A DNA stretch of 64,000 nucleotides from Hyphomonadaceae bacterium (GCA_019747815.1 JAIEQJ010000021.1:25476-89475), one strand, 5' to 3'. Shown: positions 51,901 through 59,403, counted from the first letter of the stretch. Made by a program: numbers and translations. The notes: generated from the letters alone by a model not told the origin.

Positions 51901-52278
51901 CAGATAGAGAAGGGTCAGATAGTAACGGCTCTCATGATGGGCGCCGTCCGCCGAGAAGGACGCATAGCGCTCCTGGTCGACGAGCCACGAGGCGGCATCG
52001 GCAAAACGATGTCCCGGATACTGATTGGCCGGCACGCGCTCGGCCTCGAAAAACAAGGCCCAGCCTTCACCAAAGCGGCGCAGCACGTTATTGAGCCGCG
52101 CCGAGACCGCGACGAGCTCCGCATCGGTCGCACTGTCGAGATCGGGACCGCGATAGCGGATCGTCCTCTGGAAGGAGCCATCCTTGTTGAGCACGATGCC
52201 GGGGGCGACGAGGCAGGCCCAAGGCAGGTAGTCGGCAAGACTTGTTGTCGATTTGCGATATTCGGCGAGGTTCAGCAT
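48958..52278 (-). CDS. TrbE-TrbJ fusion: VirB4-like ATPase joined in frame to VirB5-like subunit
   Basis: A single open frame of 1106 residues. Residues 1 to about 807 are TrbE/VirB4: MLNLAEYRKSTTSLADYLPW, Walker A GPTGSGKS at 450-457, Walker B LLVLDEAW about 638-645, FATQSLADIERS and ESCPTRIFLPN. About 808-862 is a Pro-rich linker (TTPPPLPRIPPTVSPPQSD). Residues 863-893 keep a TrbJ-like signal/TM segment (RRRAARGILTAIALALLAST), and 894-1106 are TrbJ (LTVFDPANYQQNLLSAARAL, coiled coil). No stop and no ATG lies between M652 and M929; in-frame GTGs at residues 822 and 839 could allow separate initiation. The start ATG is at 52276-52278. Confidence 0.88.
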   Translation of the reverse strand: MLNLAEYRKSTTSLADYLPWACLVAPGIVLNKDGSFQRTIRYRGPDLDSATDAELVAVSARLNNVLRRFGEGWALFFEAERVPANQYPGHRFADAASWLVDQERYASFSADGAHHESRYYLTLLYLPPPEHQGRAERLLYERQEGYSDEADVWGQLAWFGTESTRALELLASILPEAEALDDAETLAYLHGTISDKHHPVAVPNVPTHLDAILCDTPFLGGVEPKLGRKHLRLLTVTGFPNTTTPGLLDALNDLGFAYRWTTRWIALDKIQANKQLIKLRRQWFAKRKSVAAVLREVMFNRETTLVDSDADNKAADADEALQELGADDVAFGYLTTTLVVGDADPKRADEKLLALERIINGRGFTTIRETLNAVEAWLGSLPGNPYANVRQPIVHTLNLAHMMPVSAVWAGPERNQHLDAPPLMMTETRGATPFRLDLHSGDVGHAFVVGPTGSGKSVLLSLLAMQFRRFIGAQVAIFDRGRSARAASLAMGGESIELGLEGTLSLQPLASIDEPGELAFALEWISGLVTNEGVSITPEIKDALWTALKSLASAPKAERTLTGLAVLVQSKALGQALAPYTLDGPYGRLLDGAIENLALSDVLHVEMEPLMQHKRLIPPVLTYLFHRLEARFEGRPTLLVLDEAWTFLDEPMFAARIREWLKTLRKKNVAVLFATQSLADIERSVIAPALIESCPTRIFLPNDRALEPQARAVYERFGLNGRQIEILGLATPKRDYYVQSAQGNRLFELGLGPIALALTASSSPEDQKLIERVDAETPDASFADAFLRAKGLDWAANLLTSFPGAQRPRTTPPPLPRIPPTVSPPQSDTPEAVGAPEPVPTAATRDDLLERLAPLPLAAKPNRAARRRAARGILTAIALALLASTAISPNAHALTVFDPANYQQNLLSAARALEQINNQVRALQNQAQMILRMDQNLTRLGSTLSPDLQRTLTAIQTQLRAGNGLALNLQQTQASYEWLFPTQLSAALSSNDVLRNAKARWDEEYAGLKRAALLQGQIADGIETDTRLLGDAMTRSRNAVGALEATQAGNELTSLAVKQSLSLQGLLAAQHRAETVSRARDLATEDEARQRFKSFVGTGSGYSASR

Positions 52279-52544
52279 GAAAGAGCTCCCTTGTGGCGAG
52301 CATGACGGGACAAAACGGTGAGAAACTCCGGGTCCTTGCGTGTGACCCAGACAGCGAAGCCATGACCGACGAGCCAGATGATGATCCCGGCGATCCACAA
52401 GCGCAGACCAAGTCCGATCGCGGCGGCGAGCGTGCCGTTGAGGATCGCGAAACTACGCGGCGCACCAGCAAGCAGGATCGGCTCCGTCAGCGAGCGGTGC
52501 AGCGCGACTTCGAAACCGGGAAGCGAGGTCGGTTGTCCGAGCAT
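52272..52544 (-). CDS. trbD: Conjugal transfer protein TrbD (VirB3-like)
   Basis: A 90-residue membrane protein: LPGFEVALHRSLTEPILLAG (VirB3 signature PGFE...HRSLTEP), then two hydrophobic segments (ILNGTLAAAIGLGL and LWIAGIIIWLVGHGFAVWV). Its stop overlaps the trbE start by 7 nt. Confidence 0.93.
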   Translation of the reverse strand: MLGQPTSLPGFEVALHRSLTEPILLAGAPRSFAILNGTLAAAIGLGLRLWIAGIIIWLVGHGFAVWVTRKDPEFLTVLSRHARHKGALSC

Positions 52545-52561
52545 GGGCGTTGGTCTCCCTG

Positions 52562-53020
52562 TCAGTCGATCATTGCGCCGCCGGCGAAGGAGAAGAACGT
52601 CAGAAAGAACGACGTGGCGGCGAAGGCAATCGAGAGACCGAATACGATCTGCAGCAGCCGGCGCAGACCGCCGCCCATGTCGCCGAAGGCGAGGCTCAAT
52701 CCGGTGACGATGATGATGACGACCGCGATGACCTTGGCGACTGGCCCCTCGATCGACTCGAGAATGCGCTGCAGCGGCGCCTCCCACGGCATGCCGGAAC
52801 CGGCAGCCATGGCGGGCGTGCTGATCAGCATGGTGATGAGGAAGGCGAACAGTCGCTGCGCGAGCGGGCTATCGCCCGCGCCCATTCGGGGGGACCCCGA
52901 ACCCCCTTCTTTTTGCAAACTGCAAAGGACGGGTGGTCCGGCGGGTGTCCCGCCGGGCGGGTTGCAGGGCGGCAGCCCTGCTGCGCAGCACTCAAAATTT
53001 ACGTGTGTGCTCATCGTCAT
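52562..53020 (-). CDS. trbC: Conjugal transfer pilin TrbC (VirB2-like), N-terminus encoded by repeat
   Basis: 152 residues from ATG 53018-53020, which overlaps the trbB TGA (ATGA). The typical TrbC part starts about residue 46: signal-like LFAFLITMLISTPAMAAGSG, then two membrane helices (VAKVIAVVIIIVTGLSLAFG; LLQIVFGLSIAFAATSFFLT). Residues about 10-56 (CCAAGLPPCNPPGGTPAGPP and beyond) are the translation of serial-hairpin repeat copy B. Initiation at internal M46 (52885) would avoid the repeat and leave a conventional pre-pilin. Confidence 0.88.
   Translation of the reverse strand: MTMSTHVNFECCAAGLPPCNPPGGTPAGPPVLCSLQKEGGSGSPRMGAGDSPLAQRLFAFLITMLISTPAMAAGSGMPWEAPLQRILESIEGPVAKVIAVVIIIVTGLSLAFGDMGGGLRRLLQIVFGLSIAFAATSFFLTFFSFAGGAMID
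52855..52992. repeat. Serial-hairpin repeat, copy B (5' part of trbC)
   Basis: Hairpins in the same order as copy A: GCGGGC/GCCCGC, loop TATC (52864-52879); TTCGGGG/CCCCGAA, loop GGA (52885-52901); TTTGCA/TGCAAA, loop AAC (52912-52926); CCGGCGGG/CCCGCCGG, loop TGT (52938-52956); GCAGGGC/GCCCTGC, loop GGCA (52964-52981); and a terminal palindrome TGCTGCGCAGCA (52979-52990). Stem sequences differ from copy A but pairing is kept, e.g. G-C in GCGGGGC/GCCCCGC becomes A-T in GCAGGGC/GCCCTGC. Confidence 0.85.
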
Positions 53021-54021
53021 GCTCCGGTCGGTCCGACGGGTCGAAGGAGGGGGGTGCCGAGCGGCTTGAGCTGGTAGTCGCCGCTATCATCGAGGCCGGT
53101 GAGTTCGACCAGCGCGTCAAGACGTCGGTTGCCGCCGCGGCCGGCAAGGAAGGCGATGACGTCGATGGCCTCGAGGATGAGATCGCGCGGGACCGTGACG
53201 ACGGCCTCCTGCACGAGCTGCTCGAGGCGATAGAGACCAGCCTCAGCGGAGTTGGCGTGGACCGTGGTAATGCCGCCGGGGTGTCCAGTGTTCCAGGCTT
53301 TCAGCATGTCGAGCGCTTCCGGACCGCGCACCTCACCGACGATGATGCGGTCCGGGCGCAAGCGCAGTGTCGAGCGCACGAGGTCGGCAAGGGATGCGAC
53401 GCCGGGCTTGGTGCGGAGTGCAACGCAATCTATGGCCGCGCATTGGAGCTCGCGCGTGTCTTCGAGAATGAGAACGCGCTCGTCGCAGTCGGCGACCTCG
53501 GCGAGCAGCGCGTTGACCAATGTGGTTTTGCCGGAGGATGTCCCACCGACGACGAGGATATTGCGGCGCTCGCGCACGGCCATCGCCAGGGCGTCGGCCT
53601 GTAAGGGCGACATGATGCGCGCCGCGACGTAGTCGGTGAGACGATAGAGAACGTCGGCCGGCTTGCGCACGGAAAAGCACGGCGCCATGGCGACGGGTGG
53701 CATGATGCCCTCGAAGCGCTCGCCGGTCTCCGGGAGCTCTGCCGAGACGATCGGCGCATCGGCGTGCACCTCACGATGCACATGGGCGGCGACGAGCCGG
53801 ATGATGCGCTCAACTTCGGCGCTGCCGATCCTTTCGCCGCTGTCTTGACGGCCGACGCTGGCGCGATCAATCCACAGCCGTCCGTCCGGGTTCACCATCA
53901 CCTCGACCACGGTCGGGTCGGTCAAGGCGGCGGCAATCGCCGGGCCGAAAGCGGTGCGCAGCATCTGACGGCGACGTCCTTGTGCCTCCAAACTGACGTG
54001 CAACGACAAAAGATCAGCCAT
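53017..54021 (-). CDS. trbB: Conjugal transfer ATPase TrbB (VirB11-like)
   Basis: A 334-residue secretion ATPase. N-terminal domain to about 145 (VEVMVNPDGRLWIDR), Walker A GGTSSGKTT at 159-167, Asp box LILEDTRELQC, Walker B RIIVGEVRG at 225-233, His box GHPGGITTVHA about 246-256. The start ATG (54019-54021) lies inside the 3' end of the CopG-like gene; longer upstream frames are shadows. Confidence 0.95.
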   Translation of the reverse strand: MADLLSLHVSLEAQGRRRQMLRTAFGPAIAAALTDPTVVEVMVNPDGRLWIDRASVGRQDSGERIGSAEVERIIRLVAAHVHREVHADAPIVSAELPETGERFEGIMPPVAMAPCFSVRKPADVLYRLTDYVAARIMSPLQADALAMAVRERRNILVVGGTSSGKTTLVNALLAEVADCDERVLILEDTRELQCAAIDCVALRTKPGVASLADLVRSTLRLRPDRIIVGEVRGPEALDMLKAWNTGHPGGITTVHANSAEAGLYRLEQLVQEAVVTVPRDLILEAIDVIAFLAGRGGNRRLDALVELTGLDDSGDYQLKPLGTPLLRPVGPTGA

Positions 54022-54559
54022 GCTCGGTATCCTCCTTGGAGTCGGCAGGCTCCTTCGCGGCAGGCACCTCGCGATGGGCGCCATGCCCGTTTCCGGCCGC
54101 TCGCCCACGCAACGGCGCGTCATCCGCCGCTGTGGCGAAGAGATCGGGATTGTTGCTGGCAATGGTCTCCAGCACTTCGGTTACGAGGCGGTGATCGGTG
54201 GCGAGGCGCCGGCCAACTTGAGCGACGAACACCTGAAAGCGCTCGCGTCCGAGCAGGCGGGCGGGCTCCTGCTCGCTTTGCGGCAACGGCGGGGTGATCA
54301 TCAGGAAGTAGCGGACAAACAGCGCCAGGGTCTCGGTTACAATGGCGACGTCGCGATTGACAATGCCAACGACCTTGTGCAGCTCGTCGAGGCGCCGGAC
54401 GAGAACTTCCTCGACGCCGGGCACCTTCTCTGGCTCGAGGCTCAGGCGGAGAGCTTCCTCGAGCATGGCCGACTTCGAGCCGTGCCGCTTCTCGGCAACG
54501 AGATCGAACTTGCTGGCGAGCGCGCGCGAGATGTAGAGCGCGTAACGCTTCTTGGCCAT
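54014..54559 (-). CDS. CopG/ribbon-helix-helix-like protein of the trb cluster
   Basis: A 181-residue protein. The N-terminus KKRYALYISRALASKFDLVA-EKRHGSKSAMLEEALRLSL is a ribbon-helix-helix-like module. A hydrophobic middle (LALFVRYFLMITPPLP) and a hydrophilic tail rich in Ala/Glu/Lys follow. Proteins of this type are commonly encoded between traG and trbB in alphaproteobacterial elements and annotated as CopG-family regulators; a role in relaxosome-coupling or regulation is inference. Overlaps trbB by 8 nt and traG by 1 nt. Confidence 0.75.
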   Translation of the reverse strand: MAKKRYALYISRALASKFDLVAEKRHGSKSAMLEEALRLSLEPEKVPGVEEVLVRRLDELHKVVGIVNRDVAIVTETLALFVRYFLMITPPLPQSEQEPARLLGRERFQVFVAQVGRRLATDHRLVTEVLETIASNNPDLFATAADDAPLRGRAAGNGHGAHREVPAAKEPADSKEDTEHG

Positions 54560-56550
54560 CAGACCGTCGCGCCTCCCGGAAACTGGATGATGGTGTCGTC
54601 ATCGTCGCCGATTGATGGGCCGGCATCCGCTTGCGGCGCGGCATTCGCCGCGGTTCCAAGATCGGCGAACAAGGGGAGATCGTGCACCTGCCGCGGCTTC
54701 GCTTTGGCTTTGGTGCGGGCGGTTTGCAGAGTCCGCGGCGGATCCTCTTCGCTCTTCGCCGTGTCCGACCAGGACGTGTCCAGCTTGGGATGTGTGGCGC
54801 GCGGCTTGCTGGACCAGTCGTGGGCACGGTTTGGAGGTGTGTCCGCGTAGCCGCCTGAGGCGAGTGTCGGCGCTGGCAGGCGTCGCGCGAGGAAATTTCG
54901 GTCGGCATAATATTGGAGCTTCTGGGCACGGATTGGTGCCACGCCGGAAACGAGGACAAGGGCGTCTGTTGTGGGAAATTGCAGGATCTCGCCCGGCGTC
55001 AGCAGCGGTCGCGCCGTCTCCTGCTCCGAAACGGTGACGTGCGACAGCCAGGCGGCGAGACGCCGGCCGGAGAGGTTCTTCTGCGCGCGCAGTTCAGTCG
55101 CGGTGCCAAGCGCATCCGAGAGCCGCCGTGCCGTGCGCTCGTCGTTCGGCGCAAAGGCGACGCGGACATGGCAATTGTCGAGAATAGCGTGATTGGGACC
55201 GTAGGCCTTGTCGATTTGGTGCAGGGACTGGGCGACGAGGAAGGCGCGGACGCCGTAGCCGGCAAGGAAGGCGAGGGAGGACTCGAAGAAGTCAAGCCGG
55301 CCGAGCGCGGGAAACTCATCGAGCATGAGTAGAAGTCGGCGCTCATTCGCGGCGTCTACCGGCAAGATCTCTGTCAGCCGGCGGCCGATCTGGTTCAGGA
55401 TCAGGCGCACGAGCGGCCGCGTACGGGAGATGTCGGACGGCGGCACCACGAGGTAGAGGGAGACCGGCCGCTCGGTCTGCATGAGGTCAGCAATCGACCA
55501 GTCGGAGGCCGCCGTCGTCGCGGCGATGATCGGATCACGGTAAAGCCCGAGCAGGCTCATGGCAGTCGAGACCACGCCGGAGCGCTCGTTGTCGGCCTTG
55601 TTCAGGAGCTCGCGCGCCACCGACGAGACGACCGGATGCACGATGGGAGTCGTATCCGTGCCCAGGTGATTGGTCGTCAGCATGATCGAAAGCGTACGCT
55701 CTATCGAGCGTGCCGGATCGGCGAGGAAGGTCGCGACGCGGGCCAGCGTCTTGTCTTGCTCGGCGTAGAGAACGTGCAGGATGGTGCCGACCAGCAGCGC
55801 GTGCGCCGTCTTTTCCCAGTGATCGCGTTGCTCGCGCGCGCCTTCCGGATCGACGAGGATGTCGGCGATGTTCTGCACATCACGCACCTCCATCGCGCCC
55901 TTGCGCACTTCGAGCAGTGGATTGAAGCGCGCCGACAGCGCGTTGGTCGGGTCGAACAACAGGCAATGGGAGAAACGCGAGCGCCAGCCGGCGGTCAGGG
56001 TCCAGTTCTCACCCTTGATGTCGTGAATGACGGCAGAATGAGGCCAGGTCAGCAGGGTCGGCACGACGAGGCCCACACCCTTGCCCGAGCGCGTCGGCGC
56101 CACGGCGATGACATGCTCGGGACCGTTATGGCGTAGGTACTCGCCATTCCAGAGACCGAGCACGATGCCCTTCTCGCTCAGCAGTTGCGCATCGCGTACA
56201 TCCGCGCCGTCCGCCCAGCGGGCCGAGCCGTAGGTTGTTATCGTGTTCTTACGGCTGACCCGCCGGGCGGCTCCCCCGACAGCGACGGCGCCGCCGGCAA
56301 TCCCCCCGAAGGCGGCAACGGCGCCGGCGCGTGCGAAGACGTCTGGTGCCTGGCTGTCGAACGCCAACCACCAGACGAAGAGCTTCCATGGCGCGTAGAG
56401 TTTGAGTCCGAAGATCTCGCACCATGCGGCGCCGAGTGCCGGCTGATAGGCGAGCATCGCGGCGGCCCACTGCGTCGCCATCGTGAGCGAGACGATCACG
56501 ATCACCAGTGCGATAAGACCTTGCGTGATTTCAGCACGAAGCGGGAGCAT
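54559..56550 (-). CDS. traG: Conjugal transfer coupling protein TraG (VirD4-like)
   Basis: A 663-residue T4SS coupling ATPase. N-terminal membrane helices (about 10-36, 70-95), Walker A APTRSGKG at 151-158, Walker B LLLMLDEFPALGRLD, and LVAQSLHQIDKAYG. The C-terminus is a Pro/Lys/Asp-rich tail. First gene of the compact transfer operon; a possible regulatory region precedes it at 56626-56662. Confidence 0.95.
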   Translation of the reverse strand: MLPLRAEITQGLIALVIVIVSLTMATQWAAAMLAYQPALGAAWCEIFGLKLYAPWKLFVWWLAFDSQAPDVFARAGAVAAFGGIAGGAVAVGGAARRVSRKNTITTYGSARWADGADVRDAQLLSEKGIVLGLWNGEYLRHNGPEHVIAVAPTRSGKGVGLVVPTLLTWPHSAVIHDIKGENWTLTAGWRSRFSHCLLFDPTNALSARFNPLLEVRKGAMEVRDVQNIADILVDPEGAREQRDHWEKTAHALLVGTILHVLYAEQDKTLARVATFLADPARSIERTLSIMLTTNHLGTDTTPIVHPVVSSVARELLNKADNERSGVVSTAMSLLGLYRDPIIAATTAASDWSIADLMQTERPVSLYLVVPPSDISRTRPLVRLILNQIGRRLTEILPVDAANERRLLLMLDEFPALGRLDFFESSLAFLAGYGVRAFLVAQSLHQIDKAYGPNHAILDNCHVRVAFAPNDERTARRLSDALGTATELRAQKNLSGRRLAAWLSHVTVSEQETARPLLTPGEILQFPTTDALVLVSGVAPIRAQKLQYYADRNFLARRLPAPTLASGGYADTPPNRAHDWSSKPRATHPKLDTSWSDTAKSEEDPPRTLQTARTKAKAKPRQVHDLPLFADLGTAANAAPQADAGPSIGDDDDTIIQFPGGATV

Positions 56551-56885
56551 GAGACGCGAGCCTTTCGGACGGAATGATCGTCGTGCCGAAAGGGTCGCAA
56601 GAGAGCGTGCGCTTATTCAATCCGGTAAATTGCGCACGATTGCGCACGATCGAGTTCGATCGGCGTTGGTTTGGGGCGGAATCGCGGCGTCGATTTTTGT
56701 TCGCGCGATTGCACATCGAGACTCATGTCGCTGATCGTTGCAGCAGTCTCGAGCGCCCACCGCAATCAAGTGTGGGACGCTGAACTACGCAGATGATTGC
56801 CGTAGCGACGCGCAGCAGCGCGCGTGCAGCGGAGCTGTATTTGCTCCGATGAGCGTCATCGCAGATGGCGATAGAGAAGCGGCGC
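56551..56885. promoter_or_regulatory. traG upstream region with tandem and inverted repeats
   Basis: 335 bp between the DUF2493 gene and traG with no supportable gene. It contains two adjacent copies of TGCGCACGAT (56631-56640, 56641-56650) followed by CGATCGA/TCGATCG with a 2-nt gap (56647-56662), 80-115 bp before the traG ATG. This layout fits an operator for the transfer operon or an oriT-like nick region; no relaxase gene is present in the window to support the latter. Confidence 0.45.
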
Positions 56886-57821
56886 CTATGCGCCGCCGCG
56901 CTTGCGGCAGTCGCACAGCGGAATGCCGCGCGCCTTCGCCTTATCGGCGAAGTTATCGGTCACGCCGGAGCCTGGGAACAGGACGACTCCAATCGGCATG
57001 GCATCGAGAAGCTGGTCATTGCGCTTGAAGGGCGCAGCCTTCGCATGGCCTGCCCAATCGGGCTTAAATACGATCTGCGTCACCTTGCGGTTGTCCGCCC
57101 AGCACGCGGCAATCTTCTCGGCGCCGCGCGGCGCACCGCCGTGGAGGAGGACCATGTCGGGGTGCTTGGCCTGGACCTTGTCGAGGATTGCCCAGATGCC
57201 GTGATGATCATTGCAGTCGACGCCGCCCGCGAAGGCAATTCTGGTTCCCTTCGGGAGCAACGTCTCGGTGTCGGCACGGCGGCGTGCATTGATGAACTCT
57301 CGGCTGTCAATCATCGCGGCTGTCAGTGTAGTACGGTTGACCATCGATCCCGAGCGGGGACGCCAGATCGATCCGGTATGGATGCTGAACAGCTCGGCCG
57401 CGCCGTCTCGCAGGAATTCCATGCTGTTGCGCCGCTCGATCAAGGTGAGGCCTTGGGCGATGAGCTTCTCGAGTTCGACGGAGAGCACTTCGGAGCCGTC
57501 CTGATCGCGCTGGCTCGTCCGCTGCGCGGTCTCGTTGCGGTCGAGCTCGTGCTCGATTCGGTCGATCCGGCGGTGGAAGACATTCACGACCGACCACAGC
57601 AGGACCTCGAGATCGGGTTCCAGGCGGGTATCCGCCAAGGTCGCGACCAGAGCGTCGAAGATGTCGGCAAGAGCACCCTGGAGCTTTTCCGGCTCGGGGA
57701 GTGGCCGCGGATCGGCTTCATCGTCAAAGGGGCGATGAGCGTAGAGTGCGAGCTCTTGGAGCAGATGGGTGGTCGGTGACGCCGTGCCGTCAGGGAGATG
57801 GTCGAAGGACATGGAACGCAT
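56886..57821 (-). CDS. DUF2493 (SLOG/YspA-like) domain protein
   Basis: A 311-residue protein; an ATG three codons in (57812) is an alternative start. N-terminal ~170 residues are helical and charged; the C-terminal DUF2493 domain reads GTRIAFAGGVDCNDHHGIWA, MVLLHGGAPRGAEKIAACWA, and PIGVVLFPGSGVTDNFADKA. DUF2493 belongs to the SLOG/Rossmann nucleotide-binding superfamily and is frequent in alphaproteobacterial mobile elements. Ligand and role unknown. Confidence 0.82.
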   Translation of the reverse strand: MRSMSFDHLPDGTASPTTHLLQELALYAHRPFDDEADPRPLPEPEKLQGALADIFDALVATLADTRLEPDLEVLLWSVVNVFHRRIDRIEHELDRNETAQRTSQRDQDGSEVLSVELEKLIAQGLTLIERRNSMEFLRDGAAELFSIHTGSIWRPRSGSMVNRTTLTAAMIDSREFINARRRADTETLLPKGTRIAFAGGVDCNDHHGIWAILDKVQAKHPDMVLLHGGAPRGAEKIAACWADNRKVTQIVFKPDWAGHAKAAPFKRNDQLLDAMPIGVVLFPGSGVTDNFADKAKARGIPLCDCRKRGGA

Positions 57822-57832
57822 CCTCGTGCTGA

Positions 57833-57963
57833 GGCCGCGCCTATCGCGGCCTTCCGGCGACGGATCCGCCGGAACCGGTCGCGGCCAGCACCCAAGGGCG
57901 TAGCCCGCAGGGCCGGAGCACAGCGGAGGAGGGCAAGCGCGGCCTCCGGCCGCGCGCCGCCCT
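57833..57963. repeat. GC-rich serial-hairpin block between toprim and DUF2493 genes
   Basis: GGCCGCG/CGCGGCC, loop CCTAT (57833-57851); TTCCGGCG/CGCCGGAA, 7-nt loop (57852-57874); GCGCGGCC/GGCCGCGC, loop TCC (57937-57955), itself flanked by AGGGC (57930-57934) and GCCCT (57959-57963). Same architecture as the trb repeats but different sequence. It shares CCGGTCGCGGCC (57875-57886) with the block at 62166-62288. Confidence 0.65.
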
Positions 57964-58066
57964 TGCGGCAGCGGCCGGTTCTGGCCCGATCGCCCTTAGG
58001 AAGGCCAAGCGCGGCTGAACTGCTGAGAGGGGCGCTTTGTGCCGCCCGACCACCGACGCATGCGGA

Positions 58067-59119
58067 TCACACCCGGCCCGATGGCGCTGCGAGAAGAAAA
58101 CGCTCAACATCATCCGGCGTGACCTGCGGACGTACGAGCGAGCGCAGATCGTTCAGGCCGAAAGCGACGAGATCCTCGTTGAAGTCGCCGAGGCGTGGCG
58201 CCAGCGGGATCGTCTCGATCCCGGCAGCGGCAGCGCGTACGGATAGAGTCGTCATGGCCCCATCGCCGGCAGGATCGATGTCACGGGCGATATAGAGCCG
58301 TCGCAGGGTCTCCGGAAACAAGATGGCGGAGAGATGCGCGGCCGACAATGCCGCCATCAGCGACAGTCCCGGCAGCGCCATGCGCAAGGACAGCATGGTC
58401 TCGATGCCTTCGCCAGCTGCCATGACGTCACCGTGGGGACCGAACCGCACGGCATGGCCAAGGAGCGAGCCCATGGCCTTGCGCGGTGTCTCGATCGGGG
58501 CCTTGCCGAGGCCGGAGGGATCGAGCCATGTGCGATGCGCGCCGGTGATGAGGCCGGTAAGATCCGTGACACTGGCGATCATGGCGGGCCAGCTCTGTGT
58601 TGGCCCGCCATCGTCCGGGCGATGGTAGCACCGCGGATGATGGCGGAGCGCGACGACTTCGCGCAGGCCGTAGATGCCGCGATGGCGCAGGTAGGTCTCC
58701 ACCAATGTGCCGTGGATCGGCCCCGACGCGGCGACGAGACGTCGCGCCGCCTCCGGTGAGCCGGTCGGCGCCGGTGCTGCGTAGGTCTTGCGCTGCCGCT
58801 CGGGATCCGAACGCGGGAGACTGAGGAAGCGGCGCGCCTCCTCGGCCACATCGCGAAAGTCGATGAGCCCTAAACTCTCGCGGATCACGTCGAGCAAATC
58901 ACCGTGTTCCCCGGTTGCCGAGTCGGTCCACTTACCAGCCGCGCCCTTGCCGCTTTCCGGACCGAACAGCCGGACATACATGGAGCGTCCTGGTGTATTG
59001 CGCACGTCGCCGATGATCCAGTAACGCCCGACACGGCGGCCATTGGAGAGGTACTGATGGCACACCGTCTCGGCCTCGCGCGCGAGGCGATGCGCAAGCT
59101 CGCTGGCGGATGAGCTCAT
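58067..59119 (-). CDS. Toprim-domain (DnaG-primase-like) protein of the mobile element
   Basis: A 350-residue protein. The N-terminus (SNGRRVGRYWIIGDVRNTPG, DSATGEHGDLLDVIRESLGL) resembles element-encoded primase-helicase N-domains; the C-terminal half has a toprim fold: acidic GEGIETMLSLRMA and ARDIDPAGDGAM with the D-x-D pair. It probably acts on DNA during element replication or after transfer (inference). The ATG at 59117-59119 is preferred to the longer frame, whose extra residues are low-complexity. Confidence 0.8.
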   Translation of the reverse strand: MSSSASELAHRLAREAETVCHQYLSNGRRVGRYWIIGDVRNTPGRSMYVRLFGPESGKGAAGKWTDSATGEHGDLLDVIRESLGLIDFRDVAEEARRFLSLPRSDPERQRKTYAAPAPTGSPEAARRLVAASGPIHGTLVETYLRHRGIYGLREVVALRHHPRCYHRPDDGGPTQSWPAMIASVTDLTGLITGAHRTWLDPSGLGKAPIETPRKAMGSLLGHAVRFGPHGDVMAAGEGIETMLSLRMALPGLSLMAALSAAHLSAILFPETLRRLYIARDIDPAGDGAMTTLSVRAAAAGIETIPLAPRLGDFNEDLVAFGLNDLRSLVRPQVTPDDVERFLLAAPSGRV

Positions 59120-59138
59120 GATCACCTCGATATAGGTG

Positions 59139-59336
59139 TCACAAGCGCCTATTCGAGACGATCGCATGCGCCTCGCGATGGTGTTCGAGCATTTGCCGAT
59201 AGGAGCGATGCCGGGCCTCGCGCTGCGCCCGATCGCGGCGGGCACGCGGCGCAAGCTTCTTGGCGGCCGCGTGGATGACGGCGCGCCAGTTGTCGTGAAC
59301 CGTGATGTCGAGGCGCAGGTAGATGCCGTAGGCCAT
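59139..59336 (-). CDS. Small conserved protein of integrative elements
   Basis: A 65-residue protein starting MAYGIYLRLDITVHDNWRAV, followed by a highly basic helix (AAKKLAPRARRDRAQREARHR). This N-terminus is familiar from small proteins encoded near ParB-like genes in alphaproteobacterial elements. Function unknown; nucleic-acid binding is plausible from the charge. Confidence 0.65.
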   Translation of the reverse strand: MAYGIYLRLDITVHDNWRAVIHAAAKKLAPRARRDRAQREARHRSYRQMLEHHREAHAIVSNRRL

Positions 59337-59403
59337 GGTAGTTCTCCGAAGAAAAATGCTCGGCACGAGGCCGGGCAAAGGTGGAATGCGACTGTGAGCG
59401 ATT

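Noticed and set aside
48795..52990. CRISPR array suspected from the repeated short units
   Set aside because: Units are palindromes of different sequence without uniform repeats and spacers, there are only two copies 4 kb apart, and no cas gene is nearby.
48742..53077. Plus-strand frames across the two repeats that give similar peptides (GGPAG-type)
   Set aside because: The similarity comes from the duplicated hairpin DNA. Frames overlap trb genes on the other strand and begin or end at unrelated points.
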